A stretch of 64,000 bases of DNA from Micromonospora parathelypteridis (GTDB lineage Bacteria; Actinomycetota; Actinomycetes; Mycobacteriales; Micromonosporaceae): positions 3,658,001-3,722,000 of the forward strand of contig NZ_JACHDP010000001.1 of assembly GCF_014201145.1 (NCBI RefSeq), in the 5' to 3' direction. Every line of letters starts with the position of its first letter. Position 1 is the stretch's first letter. The position numbers and the translations under genes were made by a program. Shown here one piece after another: positions 17,869 through 25,739 of this stretch. Below the pieces are notes generated by a model. It searched no databases and was not told the DNA's origin. It was given only the letters and a program-made list of their open reading frames with translations.

Positions 17869-18708
17869 ATGGGGAACAATGGGGAAGTGACCAGGCCCGC
17901 CTCCACCCGCGCCGCCCGTCTCGACCAGGTCTGCGCCGCCGCCGTCGAGGTGGCCCGCGCTGGCATTACCGAGGTGGACGCTGACGATGTCGGCGACCAC
18001 CTGCAGGTCGTGGCCGAGGGTGAGCGGCTCGTCACCCACTACTTTGAGTGCCGCCTCGCCGGCTATCGCGGCTGGCGCTGGGCGGTCACCGTCACCCGGG
18101 TGTCGCGGAGCAAGACGGTGACCATCTGCGAGACGGTGTTGCTGCCAGGCCCGGACGCGCTGCTCGCGCCCGGCTGGCTGCCCTGGCAGGAGCGGCTCAA
18201 GCCGGGCGATCTCGGTCCGGGCGACCTGCTGCCGACCTCGCCGGACGACGATCGGCTCGTCCCCGGTTACCTGCTCTCCGACGACCCCGCGGTCGAGGAG
18301 ACGGCGTGGGAGTTGGGCCTCGGGCGAGCGCGCGTGCTCTCCCGGGAGGGCCGCGTCGACGCGGCGCAGCGCTGGTATGACGGCGACCACGGCCCCGCCG
18401 CGCCCATCTCCACCGCGGCGCCGGCCGCCGCCCGTTGCGGCACCTGCGGCTTCTACCTGCCCCTGGCTGGCGCGATGCGGCAGGCCTTCGGGGCGTGCGG
18501 CAACTTCTACGCCCCGGACGACGGCCGGGTGGTGAGTGCCGACCACGGTTGCGGCGCCCACTCCGAGACGCTCATCGAGGCCGCCGAGACCGCGGTCGAA
18601 GAGCTACCCACGGTGTACGACGACAGCGCGGTGGAGGCCATGTCGGTCAGCCGCGCCCCGGGCTCGGTGGAGACAGCCGAGCCAGCGGAGCCGTACGGAC
18701 ACTCCTGA
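17869..18708 (+). CDS. DUF3027 domain protein
   Basis: The protein has 279 residues. The core GYRGWRWAVTVTRVSRSKTVT and the C-terminal Cys/His cluster (CGTCGFYLPL, then ACGNFYAPDDGRVV, then DHGCGAHSE) match the actinobacterial DUF3027 family. The spacing of C-x2-C, C and C-x-A-H suggests a zinc-binding site. Two starts are possible: ATG 17869 (chosen) and GTG 17887, and neither has a strong ribosome site. Its function is unknown. The placement beside MFS and DUF2530 genes is conserved in relatives. Confidence 0.85.
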   Translation: MGNNGEVTRPASTRAARLDQVCAAAVEVARAGITEVDADDVGDHLQVVAEGERLVTHYFECRLAGYRGWRWAVTVTRVSRSKTVTICETVLLPGPDALLAPGWLPWQERLKPGDLGPGDLLPTSPDDDRLVPGYLLSDDPAVEETAWELGLGRARVLSREGRVDAAQRWYDGDHGPAAPISTAAPAAARCGTCGFYLPLAGAMRQAFGACGNFYAPDDGRVVSADHGCGAHSETLIEAAETAVEELPTVYDDSAVEAMSVSRAPGSVETAEPAEPYGHS

Positions 18709-18744
18709 TCGTTCGCGTCGGGGTGACCCGGCGCGGTGGTCAGG

Positions 18745-18990
18745 TCAGCTTGCGCGGCGGCGGCGTCGGTTGGCGTCGTGCCGCATCATCACGGCGAGAC
18801 CCGGGAAGCCCCAGAGGAAACCGGCGAGGCAGATCCAGAGCCAGTTCTGGTGACCGTGGTCGGTCAGCCAACCTCGGAAGAAGATCAGCAGGACCAGCCC
18901 GACCACCGCCCACGCGATCAGCCCGGCGAGGGCGAACGGCACCATCGGCGGGTCCAGTGGTGCGGGCCGCGGTGGCTGCTCGTTCGGCAT
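18745..18990 (-). CDS. DUF2530 small membrane protein
   Basis: This 81-aa protein has a Pro-rich N-terminus, two membrane helices (FALAGLIAWAVVGLVLLIFF and WLWICLAGFLWGFPGLAVMM) and a strongly basic tail (RHDANRRRRRAS). The pattern is that of the actinobacterial DUF2530 family. No catalytic residues are seen. It is convergent with the DUF3027 gene and divergent from the purine permease. Confidence 0.85.
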   Translation of the reverse strand: MPNEQPPRPAPLDPPMVPFALAGLIAWAVVGLVLLIFFRGWLTDHGHQNWLWICLAGFLWGFPGLAVMMRHDANRRRRRAS

Positions 18991-19078
18991 TCGGCAAGCG
19001 TACGCGATCTACTTCCCCTGCCCTCCGCTGATCTGGGACGATGCGCGCGACAACCGGAAGATCACCTGCGAGGACCTG

Positions 19079-20557
19079 ATGGCAGTAGCGCCGCCCGACA
19101 ACGGCACACCTCCCAAACCCGCTCACCCGCGTAACGGCTTCGACCGGTTCTTCGAGATCTCTGCCCGTGGCTCGACGTTGAGCCGCGAGGTACGCGGTGG
19201 CCTGGCGACGTTCTTCACGATGGCGTACATCGTGGTGCTCAACCCGCTGATCCTGGGCGGTGCCGTCGACGGTGACGGCAAGACTCTCCCGATCCCCGCG
19301 CTGGCTGCCGCGACCGCGCTGGTCGCCGGCCTGATGACCATCCTGATGGGTGTGGTTGGCCGGTTCCCGTTGGCGCTCGCCGCCGGTCTGGGCGTCAACG
19401 CCCTGGTGGCGTACGAGATCGCTCCCGAGATGACCTGGGCCGACGCGATGGGCCTGGTGGTGATCGAGGGTGTGATCATCGCGGTGCTGGTGCTGACCGG
19501 TCTGCGGACCGCGGTGTTCCGCTCCGTGCCCACGCAGATGAAGACCGCGATCGGGGTCGGCATCGGGCTGTTCCTGACCATCATCGGCCTGGTGGACGCC
19601 GGCTTCGTCCGGCGGATTCCGGACGCGGCCAACACCACCGTCCCGGTCGGCCTGGGCATCGGCGGCAAGTTGGTGAGCTGGCCGATGTTGGTCTTCGTGG
19701 TGGGCCTGCTGCTCACCCTGGTGCTGGTGGTTCGCCGGGTACGGGGCGCGATCCTGATCGGCATCCTCGCCTCGACGGTGTTGGCGGTGATCGTGGAGGC
19801 GATCGGCAACATCGGCCCGTCGTTCGTCAACGGTCAGCCCAACCCGAAGGGCTGGTCGTTGAACGTGCCGGAGTTGCCGAAGACGGTGGTCGACCTGCCG
19901 GACCTGTCGCTGCTCGGCAAGTTCAACGTGCTCGACTCGTGGGGCCGGGCCGGCTGGGTCGTCGTGCTGATGTTCGTCTTCACGCTGCTGGTCACGGACT
20001 TCTTCGACACCATGGGCACGATGGTGGCGGTGGGCCAGGAGGGCGGCCTGCTCGACGAGCGGGGCACTCCGCCGCGCGCCAAGGAGATCCTGCTGGTCGA
20101 CTCGATCGCCGCGGCAGCCGGTGGCGCGGCCAGCACCTCGAGCAACACGTCGTACATCGAAAGTGCTGCCGGTGTCGCGGAGGGTGCTCGGACCGGTGTG
20201 GCCAACCTGGTCACCGGCGTGCTCTTCCTGCTGGCGATGTTCCTTGCGCCGCTGGTGGTGATCGTGCCGTTCGAGGCGGCCTCGACCGCCCTGGTCGTGG
20301 TCGGTTTCCTGATGATGACCGCGGTCCGGACGATCGACTGGTCCGACTACGAGATCGCCATCCCGGCGTTCCTCACGATCGTGCTGATGCCGTTCACCTA
20401 CTCGATCTCCAACGGGATCGGTGCCGGTCTGATCACCTTCGTCGTGGTCAAGCTGGCCCGGGGTAAGGCCCGGGAAATCCACCCGTTGCTGTACGGGGTG
20501 GCCGCGCTGTTCGTGCTGTACTTCCTGCGTGGGCCCATCGAATCTCTGGTGCTCTGA
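19079..20557 (+). CDS. NCS2 family purine permease (AzgA-like)
   Basis: The product is a 492-aa integral membrane protein with about 12-14 hydrophobic segments. The conserved blocks are REVRGGLATFFTMAYIVVLN near the N-terminus, ALAAGLGVNALVAYEI, LLVTDFFDTMGTMVAVGQ and the loop GGAASTSSNTSYIESAAGV. These are typical of the AzgA branch of the nucleobase-cation symporters, which import adenine, hypoxanthine or guanine. The start ATG follows GAGGACCTG. A hairpin terminator lies 10 bp after the stop, so the gene is likely monocistronic. Confidence 0.92.
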   Translation: MAVAPPDNGTPPKPAHPRNGFDRFFEISARGSTLSREVRGGLATFFTMAYIVVLNPLILGGAVDGDGKTLPIPALAAATALVAGLMTILMGVVGRFPLALAAGLGVNALVAYEIAPEMTWADAMGLVVIEGVIIAVLVLTGLRTAVFRSVPTQMKTAIGVGIGLFLTIIGLVDAGFVRRIPDAANTTVPVGLGIGGKLVSWPMLVFVVGLLLTLVLVVRRVRGAILIGILASTVLAVIVEAIGNIGPSFVNGQPNPKGWSLNVPELPKTVVDLPDLSLLGKFNVLDSWGRAGWVVVLMFVFTLLVTDFFDTMGTMVAVGQEGGLLDERGTPPRAKEILLVDSIAAAAGGAASTSSNTSYIESAAGVAEGARTGVANLVTGVLFLLAMFLAPLVVIVPFEAASTALVVVGFLMMTAVRTIDWSDYEIAIPAFLTIVLMPFTYSISNGIGAGLITFVVVKLARGKAREIHPLLYGVAALFVLYFLRGPIESLVL

Positions 20558-20566
20558 CGGGTGTCG

Positions 20567-20596
20567 GGGCGGGGAATCGATTCGGATTCCCCGCCC
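20567..20596 (+). terminator. intrinsic terminator after purine permease
   Basis: A 12-bp perfect stem (GGGCGGGGAATC and its complement) surrounds a six-base loop, ten bases after the stop codon. Confidence 0.8.
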
Positions 20597-20655
20597 GTAA
20601 CATCATGAATCCTCTCGTGAGCCTGGTCATAACCGATGTCGTTAGCCATGCTCAT

Positions 20656-20670
20656 TAGTTAAGCTAACTA
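20656..20670. promoter_or_regulatory. palindromic operator overlapping a putative -10 of the MarR gene
   Basis: TAGTTA-AGC-TAACTA is a perfect 6+6 palindrome ending two bases before the GTG start of the MarR gene. TAAGCT (20660-20665) within it sits seven bases before that GTG, the right distance for a -10 box of a leaderless transcript. Binding here would block its own promoter, as is usual for MarR regulators. Confidence 0.6.
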
Positions 20671-20672
20671 CT

Positions 20673-21122
20673 GTGACGGAGCGGGCGGTGACGGCGAAAC
20701 GCGTGCCACCGGCGCAGCTGGCCCCTCAGCTGCGTGATGCGATCACTCGACTCAACCGGCGGGTCCGCCAGGCCCGACCGGTCGGCGACCTCACGGTCAC
20801 CCAGGTCTCTGCGCTCACCAGCCTGCGGCTGGCGGGCGCGATGACGCCCCGGGAACTGGCCGACGTCGAGCGGGTGCAGCCACCGACGATGACCAAGATC
20901 GTCGGGAAGTTGGAGGACCGCGGCCTTGTGCGGCGGACACCCCATCCGACCGACGGCCGGCAGGTCATCCTCGCGGCGACCGAGGGAGGGGAGGCCGTGC
21001 TCGACCAGTTCGAGCGGGCCCGCGATGAGTGGCTGGCCCATCGGCTGGCCGAACTGGACGAGGACGAACGGGAGACCCTGCAGAGGGCCGCCGAGATTCT
21101 TCAGCAGCTCGCTCGCGCCTGA
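20673..21122 (+). CDS. MarR family transcriptional regulator
   Basis: This 149-aa winged-helix protein shows the family pattern: dimer helix, MTPRELADVERVQPPTMTKI recognition region, and the wing DRGLVRRTPHPTDGRQVIL with the conserved D-x-R. The GTG start has no good ribosome site, consistent with a leaderless transcript from the promoter overlapping the upstream palindrome. The MFS gene follows 72 bp downstream on the same strand, so it is the probable target. Confidence 0.9.
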   Translation: MTERAVTAKRVPPAQLAPQLRDAITRLNRRVRQARPVGDLTVTQVSALTSLRLAGAMTPRELADVERVQPPTMTKIVGKLEDRGLVRRTPHPTDGRQVILAATEGGEAVLDQFERARDEWLAHRLAELDEDERETLQRAAEILQQLARA

Positions 21123-21194
21123 GCCGCGCCCGCGCCACCGGGTCCGTGCCGTCACGTGTCGATGACGTGTACGTCCGGAGGAGGCGCACCAAGA

Positions 21195-22475
21195 GTGCAG
21201 GCGAAGCTGAGCACGATGTTCCAGTCCCTACAGGTCCGCAACTACCGCCTCTTCGCATCCGGGCAGCTGATCAAGTTGATCGGTGTCTGGATGATGTTCA
21301 TCGCCCAGGACTGGCTCGTCCTCGAGCTCTCCAACAACTCGGCCACCGCGCTCGGTGTGGTCACCGCCTGTCAGTTCACCCCGGTGCTGCTGCTCACGCT
21401 GCTCTCCGGCCGGCTCGCCGACCGGTACGACAAGCGGGTGCTGCTCTTCGCCGCCAACTCCTTCTGGAGCTTGCTGGCGGCCGGCATGTCCCTGCTGGTC
21501 CTCACCGACCTGGTGCAGCTCTGGCACGTCTTCGCCTTCGCCGCGCTGCTCGGCACGGCCAACGCCGTGGAGACCCCGGTCCGTCAGGCGTTCGTCTCCG
21601 AACTCGTCGGCACGCCCCTGCTGCCCAACGCGCTGTCGCTGAACGCCGCCGTGTTCAACTCCGCCCGGATCGTCGGCCCGGCCGTCGCCGGCCTGGCCAT
21701 CGCCGCGTTCGACGTCGGCCCGGTCTTCCTCTTCACCGCGGTCAGCTCCATCGCGCCCCTGGTCAACGTGGTCCGAATGCGGACGTCCGAACTGCAACGC
21801 GACGCCCTGCTGCCGCGCGACGAGCGGGCGTCCGCGCGGGTCATCGACGGGCTGCGGTACGTGTGGCACCGCCCCGACCTGCTGTTGCCGATGGCGGTCA
21901 TGTCGGTGATCGGCATGTCGCTCTTCAACTTCCAGCTCACCCTGGCCGCGCTGGCGAAGACCGTCTTCAACACCGGCGCCGCCTCCTTCGGCCTGTTCAG
22001 CACCGCGCTGGCCGTCGGCGCGCTCGGCGGCGCGCTCAGCGGCACCGGTCGGCGTAGCCGCCCATCGGTCTGGCTGGTGCTGGGTGCGGCGATCGCCTGC
22101 GCCTGCTTCGGCACCCTGGTCGGTCTCGCCTCGGCGTACTGGCTGGTCGTGGTGCTGCTGGTGCCGACCGGCTTCTTCATGGTCTTCTTCGCCCAGGCCG
22201 CCAACCAGCGGGTCCAGCTGGGCGTGGACGCCGCCTTCCGGGGTCGGGTGATGTCCCTGTGGGTGCTGGTCTTCCTGGGCACCAATCCGGTCGGCGCGCC
22301 GCTGATCGGCTGGGTCGCGGAGCACTACGGTGCCGGGGCCAGCATCTGGATGGGCGCGTTGCTCTCGCTGGCCGCCGCGCTGATCGCCCTCACCTGGCAG
22401 CTGCGCCGCTCCGGTGCCCGGCTGCGCTTCCGGGTCCTCCCGATGCCCCGCTTCTACGTAACCTCCACCGACTGA
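21195..22475 (+). CDS. MFS transporter, DHA-type efflux candidate
   Basis: This 426-aa membrane protein has about 12 hydrophobic segments and the MFS loop GRLADRYDKRVLLFAA after helix 2. The start is GTG 21195, preceded by GGAGGAGG; ATG 21216 is a possible alternative. The overall pattern (FQSLQVRNYRLFASGQLIKL... at the N-terminus, MVFFAQAANQRVQLGV near helix 10) fits the enterobactin/drug exporter-like MFS group. Following a MarR gene, it is probably an inducible exporter of a toxic compound. The substrate is unknown. Confidence 0.87.
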   Translation: MQAKLSTMFQSLQVRNYRLFASGQLIKLIGVWMMFIAQDWLVLELSNNSATALGVVTACQFTPVLLLTLLSGRLADRYDKRVLLFAANSFWSLLAAGMSLLVLTDLVQLWHVFAFAALLGTANAVETPVRQAFVSELVGTPLLPNALSLNAAVFNSARIVGPAVAGLAIAAFDVGPVFLFTAVSSIAPLVNVVRMRTSELQRDALLPRDERASARVIDGLRYVWHRPDLLLPMAVMSVIGMSLFNFQLTLAALAKTVFNTGAASFGLFSTALAVGALGGALSGTGRRSRPSVWLVLGAAIACACFGTLVGLASAYWLVVVLLVPTGFFMVFFAQAANQRVQLGVDAAFRGRVMSLWVLVFLGTNPVGAPLIGWVAEHYGAGASIWMGALLSLAAALIALTWQLRRSGARLRFRVLPMPRFYVTSTD

Positions 22476-22484
22476 GGGTAGGGA

Positions 22485-22525
22485 AGGGGCCTCTTCTTAC
22501 CGGACATTCTGGAGGAGAGGCCCCT
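22485..22525 (+). terminator. hairpin after MFS gene
   Basis: AGGGGCCTCTTCT (22485-22497) and AGGAGAGGCCCCT (22513-22525) pair over 13 bp with one wobble or mismatch around a 15-base loop. The AGGGGCC core recurs in the hairpin after the citrate synthase gene. Confidence 0.65.
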
Positions 22526-22626
22526 CCTCGACACCTGGCGGAGTCAGGGGCGAGTCTCGTTGGACGGATTACGCGGATGCGGCCAAACCGCTGGCGGGGT
22601 GGCACGGCGGGGCTTAGCGTCGATAC

Positions 22627-23136
22627 GTGGGAGTCGGACGCGCGCTGATGCTGGCCCTGGCGTTCCTCGCCGTGGCCAGTCTGCCGGCGGCACTCGCCCT
22701 GCTCTTCTGCTATGACGAGATCCTCGACCGGGTGGTCTGCGGCTGGTCCGAGTGGCGTGAGCGCAGTCGAGAGAAACGCATCATTGCCCGTCTCGACCGG
22801 GCCATCGAGGCCGACGCGCTGACCCGGGACATCGACCTCAGCGGTTTCGACCGCACCGACCGGCGGCCCCTGGAACAGCTCGCCGCCGACCTGCGCCGCC
22901 TCGGCGGCCAACGGCTCGGCGGCACCGGCCGGTCGATGGTCTGGCACAGCGCGCTGCTCCAGGCGTACGACGACAGGCTCCGGCTGGCCTGCCGTGCGCT
23001 CGGCATCACCGAGCACCTCGCCGAGTTGGCCGGCGTCGACCAGGAGATCGAGCGGGTCCGCGTGGAGGGCGTGCTGCACGCCGCAGGGCTGGCCCTGCCC
23101 GCGGCCCGGACCGGGCACTGGCAACGGCACCGCTGA
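22627..23136 (+). CDS. membrane-anchored protein of unknown function
   Basis: The protein has 169 residues from GTG 22627 (MGVGRALMLALAFLAVASLP). One N-terminal membrane helix (about 4-28) is followed by a charged, helical cytoplasmic part rich in Arg, Leu and Glu, with DLSGFDRTDRRPLEQLAADL and HSALLQAYDDRLRLACRALG. I recognise no family. The steady third-position GC supports coding. It is convergent with the downstream regulator. Confidence 0.68.
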   Translation: MGVGRALMLALAFLAVASLPAALALLFCYDEILDRVVCGWSEWRERSREKRIIARLDRAIEADALTRDIDLSGFDRTDRRPLEQLAADLRRLGGQRLGGTGRSMVWHSALLQAYDDRLRLACRALGITEHLAELAGVDQEIERVRVEGVLHAAGLALPAARTGHWQRHR

Positions 23137-23169
23137 GCGGGACGGACGGTCGTGGCTCTTCGTCGCGGT

Positions 23170-23895
23170 CTACTCGCGGGTCGTCCCGGATCTGGTGTGG
23201 AGGACTTCGCGGGCCTGCTCGGCAGCGCGATTGATGCTTTCGCTGATGAAGTCGAGGAAGCGGGCGACGTTCTCCAGGCGGGTGGCCGCGAGGGTGTCGG
23301 GGCCGAGGATGGCGACACCCTGACGTGCGATCTCGACGAGCTGGTCGTTGGCTCGGGCGCTGGCGATCGTCGCCTGGTAGAAGAGCTCGTCGTCGACGAC
23401 GTAACGGTCGCGGCGGCGTTCGTCGCGTTCGCGGCGGACGAGGCTCTGGCCCTCCAGAAAGGTGATGGCCTTGGAGACGGACGCCGGGCTGACCTCAAGG
23501 CGCTGGGCGAGCTCGGACGCGGTGAGGCTGCCCGCGTCAGTGGTGAACAGGCAGGTCAGCACCCGCGCGCCCATCTTGGTCAGGCCGGAAGCCATCAGGA
23601 CGGTGGTAAACGCCTCCTCGTACTCGGCCACGGCCTCGGCGTCGCGCCCGTGCGGCTGGGGGGCTGCCTCGGCGCCTCGGACTGATGCCGGCCTGCGCCG
23701 GTGGGCGCGGCGCTCGGTGGCGCGGTGGGCCAGGTCGGCGCGGTACGCGGTGGGGCCGCCGTTGCGCATCACCTCGCGGGTGATCGTCGAGGTGGGACGG
23801 TCGAGGCGTCGGGCGATCTCGGCGTAGGGGAGGCTGTCGGCCAGCCCCAGCGCGATCTGCTGGCGTTCCTGCTGGGTGAGTCTGCCTCCCGGCAT
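23170..23895 (-). CDS. regulator: IS30-like HTH fused to GbsR/MarR-like domain
   Basis: This 241-aa protein starts at ATG 23895 (MPGGRLTQQERQQIALGL). Residues about 5-60 copy the N-terminal HTH of IS30-family transposases (LTQQERQQIALGLADSLPYA, AEIARRLDRPTSTITREV, RATERRAHRR). The transposase catalytic domain is absent. Residues about 90-240 are a GbsR/MarR-like winged helix (MGARVLTCLFTTDAGSLTAS, LAQRLEVSPASVSKAITFLE, DRYVVDDELF). It therefore has two DNA-binding modules. It is transcribed divergently from the DUF4097-hydrolase operon, with a TTGCAA operator overlapping its own -35 box, so it probably represses itself and the operon. Confidence 0.85.
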   Translation of the reverse strand: MPGGRLTQQERQQIALGLADSLPYAEIARRLDRPTSTITREVMRNGGPTAYRADLAHRATERRAHRRRPASVRGAEAAPQPHGRDAEAVAEYEEAFTTVLMASGLTKMGARVLTCLFTTDAGSLTASELAQRLEVSPASVSKAITFLEGQSLVRRERDERRRDRYVVDDELFYQATIASARANDQLVEIARQGVAILGPDTLAATRLENVARFLDFISESINRAAEQAREVLHTRSGTTRE

Positions 23896-23940
23896 CACGG
23901 TCTCCTCGGGCGTTCCTTCGTGGTGGTCCCTGACCGGCCC

Positions 23941-23970
23941 ACTATAGCGTTCACCTTCTGACCATTGCAA
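23941..23970 (-). promoter_or_regulatory. promoter of the IS30-HTH/MarR regulator
   Basis: Read on the minus strand, TTGCAA (23970-23965) and TATAGT (23946-23941) are separated by 18 bp. Both fit sigma-70-type boxes, and the start codon is 45 bp downstream. The -35 box is the centre of the palindrome CATTGCAATG. Confidence 0.65.
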
Positions 23971-24069
23971 TGCACTGAGCTGCAATCGTTGCGTTATCGT
24001 CAGGCCAGTTGCAATGATTTTACGGCTTCTAGCTGCGGGTATGTTCTGTCAGTGCAACGACTCTGTTGC
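23963..24069. promoter_or_regulatory. cluster of TTGCAAT-type operator half-sites
   Basis: The intergenic region carries CATTGCAATG (23963-23972), TGCAATCGTTGC (starting at 23981), TTGCAATG (24009-24016) and GCAAC-6bp-GTTGC (24054-24069). All share a GCAA core. A weak -35/-10 pair (TTTTAC at 24018, TATGTT at 24040) for the rightward operon lies among them. This looks like the operator array of the divergent regulator. Confidence 0.6.
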
Positions 24070-24134
24070 CGAGATTCGAAAGGCAACGTAGCGTTTCGGG
24101 TGTCAGAAAGAACGAGCGAGCACAGGAGAGCACG

Positions 24135-24806
24135 ATGCAGAAGTTCGACACCCCCGCCCCGATCAACGCCGTCCTGGACATCCCCGCCGGACGCATCCAG
24201 TTCATCGCCGCGGACCGCGCCGACACCACCGTCGAGGTCCGGCCCGCCGACCCCTCCAAGGGCCGCGACACCAAGGCCGCCGAGCAGACCACCGTCTCCT
24301 ACGCCGACGGTGTCCTGCGGGTCACGGCCTCGACCTCCGGCAACCTGCTCGTCGGCCCGTCCGGATCGGTGGAGGTGACCGTCCAGCTGCCCGCCGGCTC
24401 CCGCGTCGATGCCAAGACCGCCAGCACCGAGCTCCGCAGCGTCGGGCGCCTCGGCGACATCTCCTTCCAGGGCGCGTACCGGCGAATCAAGATCGACGAG
24501 GCCGCGAGCGTCCGCCTCCACGCGATCGACGGCGACGTCGAGGTCGGCCGGCTCAACGGCCCCGCGGAGATCAGCACCTCGCGGGGCGACATCCGGATCA
24601 CCGAGGCCGTGCACGGCACGGTCGTGCTCAGCACCCAGTCCGGCAACATTTCGATCGCCGCCGCCCACGGCGTCTCCGCCGCCCTGGACGCCGGCACCGG
24701 CTACGGCCGCATCAGCAACAGCCTCAAGAACGACGGCACCGACGGACTCGACATCCGCGCAACCACCTCCCACGGCGACATCACCGCCCGCAGCCTCTCC
24801 GTCTGA
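24135..24806 (+). CDS. DUF4097-family beta-strand repeat protein
   Basis: The protein has 223 residues from ATG 24135, preceded by GGAGAGC. It consists of repeated short beta-strand units (PAGSRVDAKTASTELRSVG, GDISFQGAYRRIKIDEAA, LHAIDGDVEVGRLNGPAEIS, RGDIRITEAVHGTVVLSTQS) forming a right-handed beta solenoid typical of DUF4097 (putative adhesin/YvlB-like). It has no signal peptide or membrane helix, so it is likely cytoplasmic. It is 30 bp upstream of an alpha/beta hydrolase gene in the same operon. The function is unknown. Related genes in actinomycetes often sit beside HTH regulators of this type. Confidence 0.85.
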   Translation: MQKFDTPAPINAVLDIPAGRIQFIAADRADTTVEVRPADPSKGRDTKAAEQTTVSYADGVLRVTASTSGNLLVGPSGSVEVTVQLPAGSRVDAKTASTELRSVGRLGDISFQGAYRRIKIDEAASVRLHAIDGDVEVGRLNGPAEISTSRGDIRITEAVHGTVVLSTQSGNISIAAAHGVSAALDAGTGYGRISNSLKNDGTDGLDIRATTSHGDITARSLSV

Positions 24807-24836
24807 CCCGACCCAAGACGCGACCAGGAGCAGAGC

Positions 24837-25685
24837 ATGACGACAGGCAGCAACTCCTCGACCAGTTCGACGTCGACCGGCAGTTCGAAGTGGACCGGCA
24901 TGGTGGCCGTGGACGACACGGCCCTGGCCGTCACCGACAGCGGCGGTCCCGGCGTCCCCGTGATCTACCTCAATGGCCAGTTCGCCACCCAGGGATACTG
25001 GCGGCGGGTCATCGCTGAACTGGGAACGGGGTGGCGACACATCACCTACGACGAGCGGGCTCGCGGCAGGAAGTCGAAGCGTTCGGCCGACTACTCCTTC
25101 GAGGCCGCCGTCCGGGACGTCGACGCCGTGCTCGCAGCCAGGGGCGTGGATCAGGCCCTGGTGGTGGGCTGGTCCTACGGGGCGGTTGTCGGGGCGCACT
25201 GGGCCAGTCGCAACCCCGAGCGTGCCCTGGGCGCAGTCCTGGTCGACGGAGCGTTCCCGTACGACTGGCTCGACGAGGCCATGGAACAGCGGATCCGCAA
25301 GCTGTTCCGGCGGATGAACCTGTTCATGCCGCTGTTGCGCCCGACGGGCCTGACTCCACGGATGAACGCCGAACAGATGGCGAACAGCAACATCGAGCTG
25401 GGCCGGCTCTCCCGCGAGAGCGAGCTGGGCCCCGTGCTGGACAACATCTCTGTCCCGGCGCGCTATGTGGTCGCCTCGGGGACGTCCCTCGGCAGTCGAG
25501 GTGACGAGCAGGAGCAGATCCGTACCAGCCTCGATGCGGTGACCGCCCGTAACCCGAACATCAAGATCGGCGCGAAAGTCGCCAGCAACCACGGCGCGAT
25601 CCTCAAGAAGGACTTCCGGGCCATCGCCGAGGCCGTCCGCGAGGTCGCCGCCGTCGGGTCCGACGGCACGACCAGCAGTCGGTGA
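24837..25685 (+). CDS. alpha/beta hydrolase
   Basis: This is a 282-aa hydrolase. A Ser/Thr-rich start (residues 1-18) precedes the fold. The oxyanion region is YLNGQFATQGYW, the nucleophile elbow is GWSYGA with S113, and the likely catalytic histidine is H252 in SNHGAI. An acidic residue near 140 (VDGAFPYDW) or in the late loop completes the triad. It has no signal peptide. It forms an operon with the DUF4097 gene, probably under the divergent IS30-HTH/MarR regulator. The substrate is not deducible. The gene ends 54 bp before the convergent sepH stop. Confidence 0.87.
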   Translation: MTTGSNSSTSSTSTGSSKWTGMVAVDDTALAVTDSGGPGVPVIYLNGQFATQGYWRRVIAELGTGWRHITYDERARGRKSKRSADYSFEAAVRDVDAVLAARGVDQALVVGWSYGAVVGAHWASRNPERALGAVLVDGAFPYDWLDEAMEQRIRKLFRRMNLFMPLLRPTGLTPRMNAEQMANSNIELGRLSRESELGPVLDNISVPARYVVASGTSLGSRGDEQEQIRTSLDAVTARNPNIKIGAKVASNHGAILKKDFRAIAEAVREVAAVGSDGTTSSR

Positions 25686-25698
25686 AGCCAGGTGCCTT

Positions 25699-25733
25699 GC
25701 GTTGACGGGTGGTGAAGAGCCACCCGTCAACGC
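25699..25733. terminator. bidirectional terminator between hydrolase and sepH
   Basis: GCGTTGACGGGTGG pairs perfectly over 14 bp with CCACCCGTCAACGC around a seven-base loop, centrally placed between two convergent stop codons. Confidence 0.85.
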
Positions 25734-25739
25734 GAAGCG

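Noticed and set aside
23170..23895. Insertion-sequence transposase of the IS30 family
   Set aside because: Only the N-terminal HTH matches; the DDE catalytic domain and terminal inverted repeats are missing, and a MarR-like domain replaces them.
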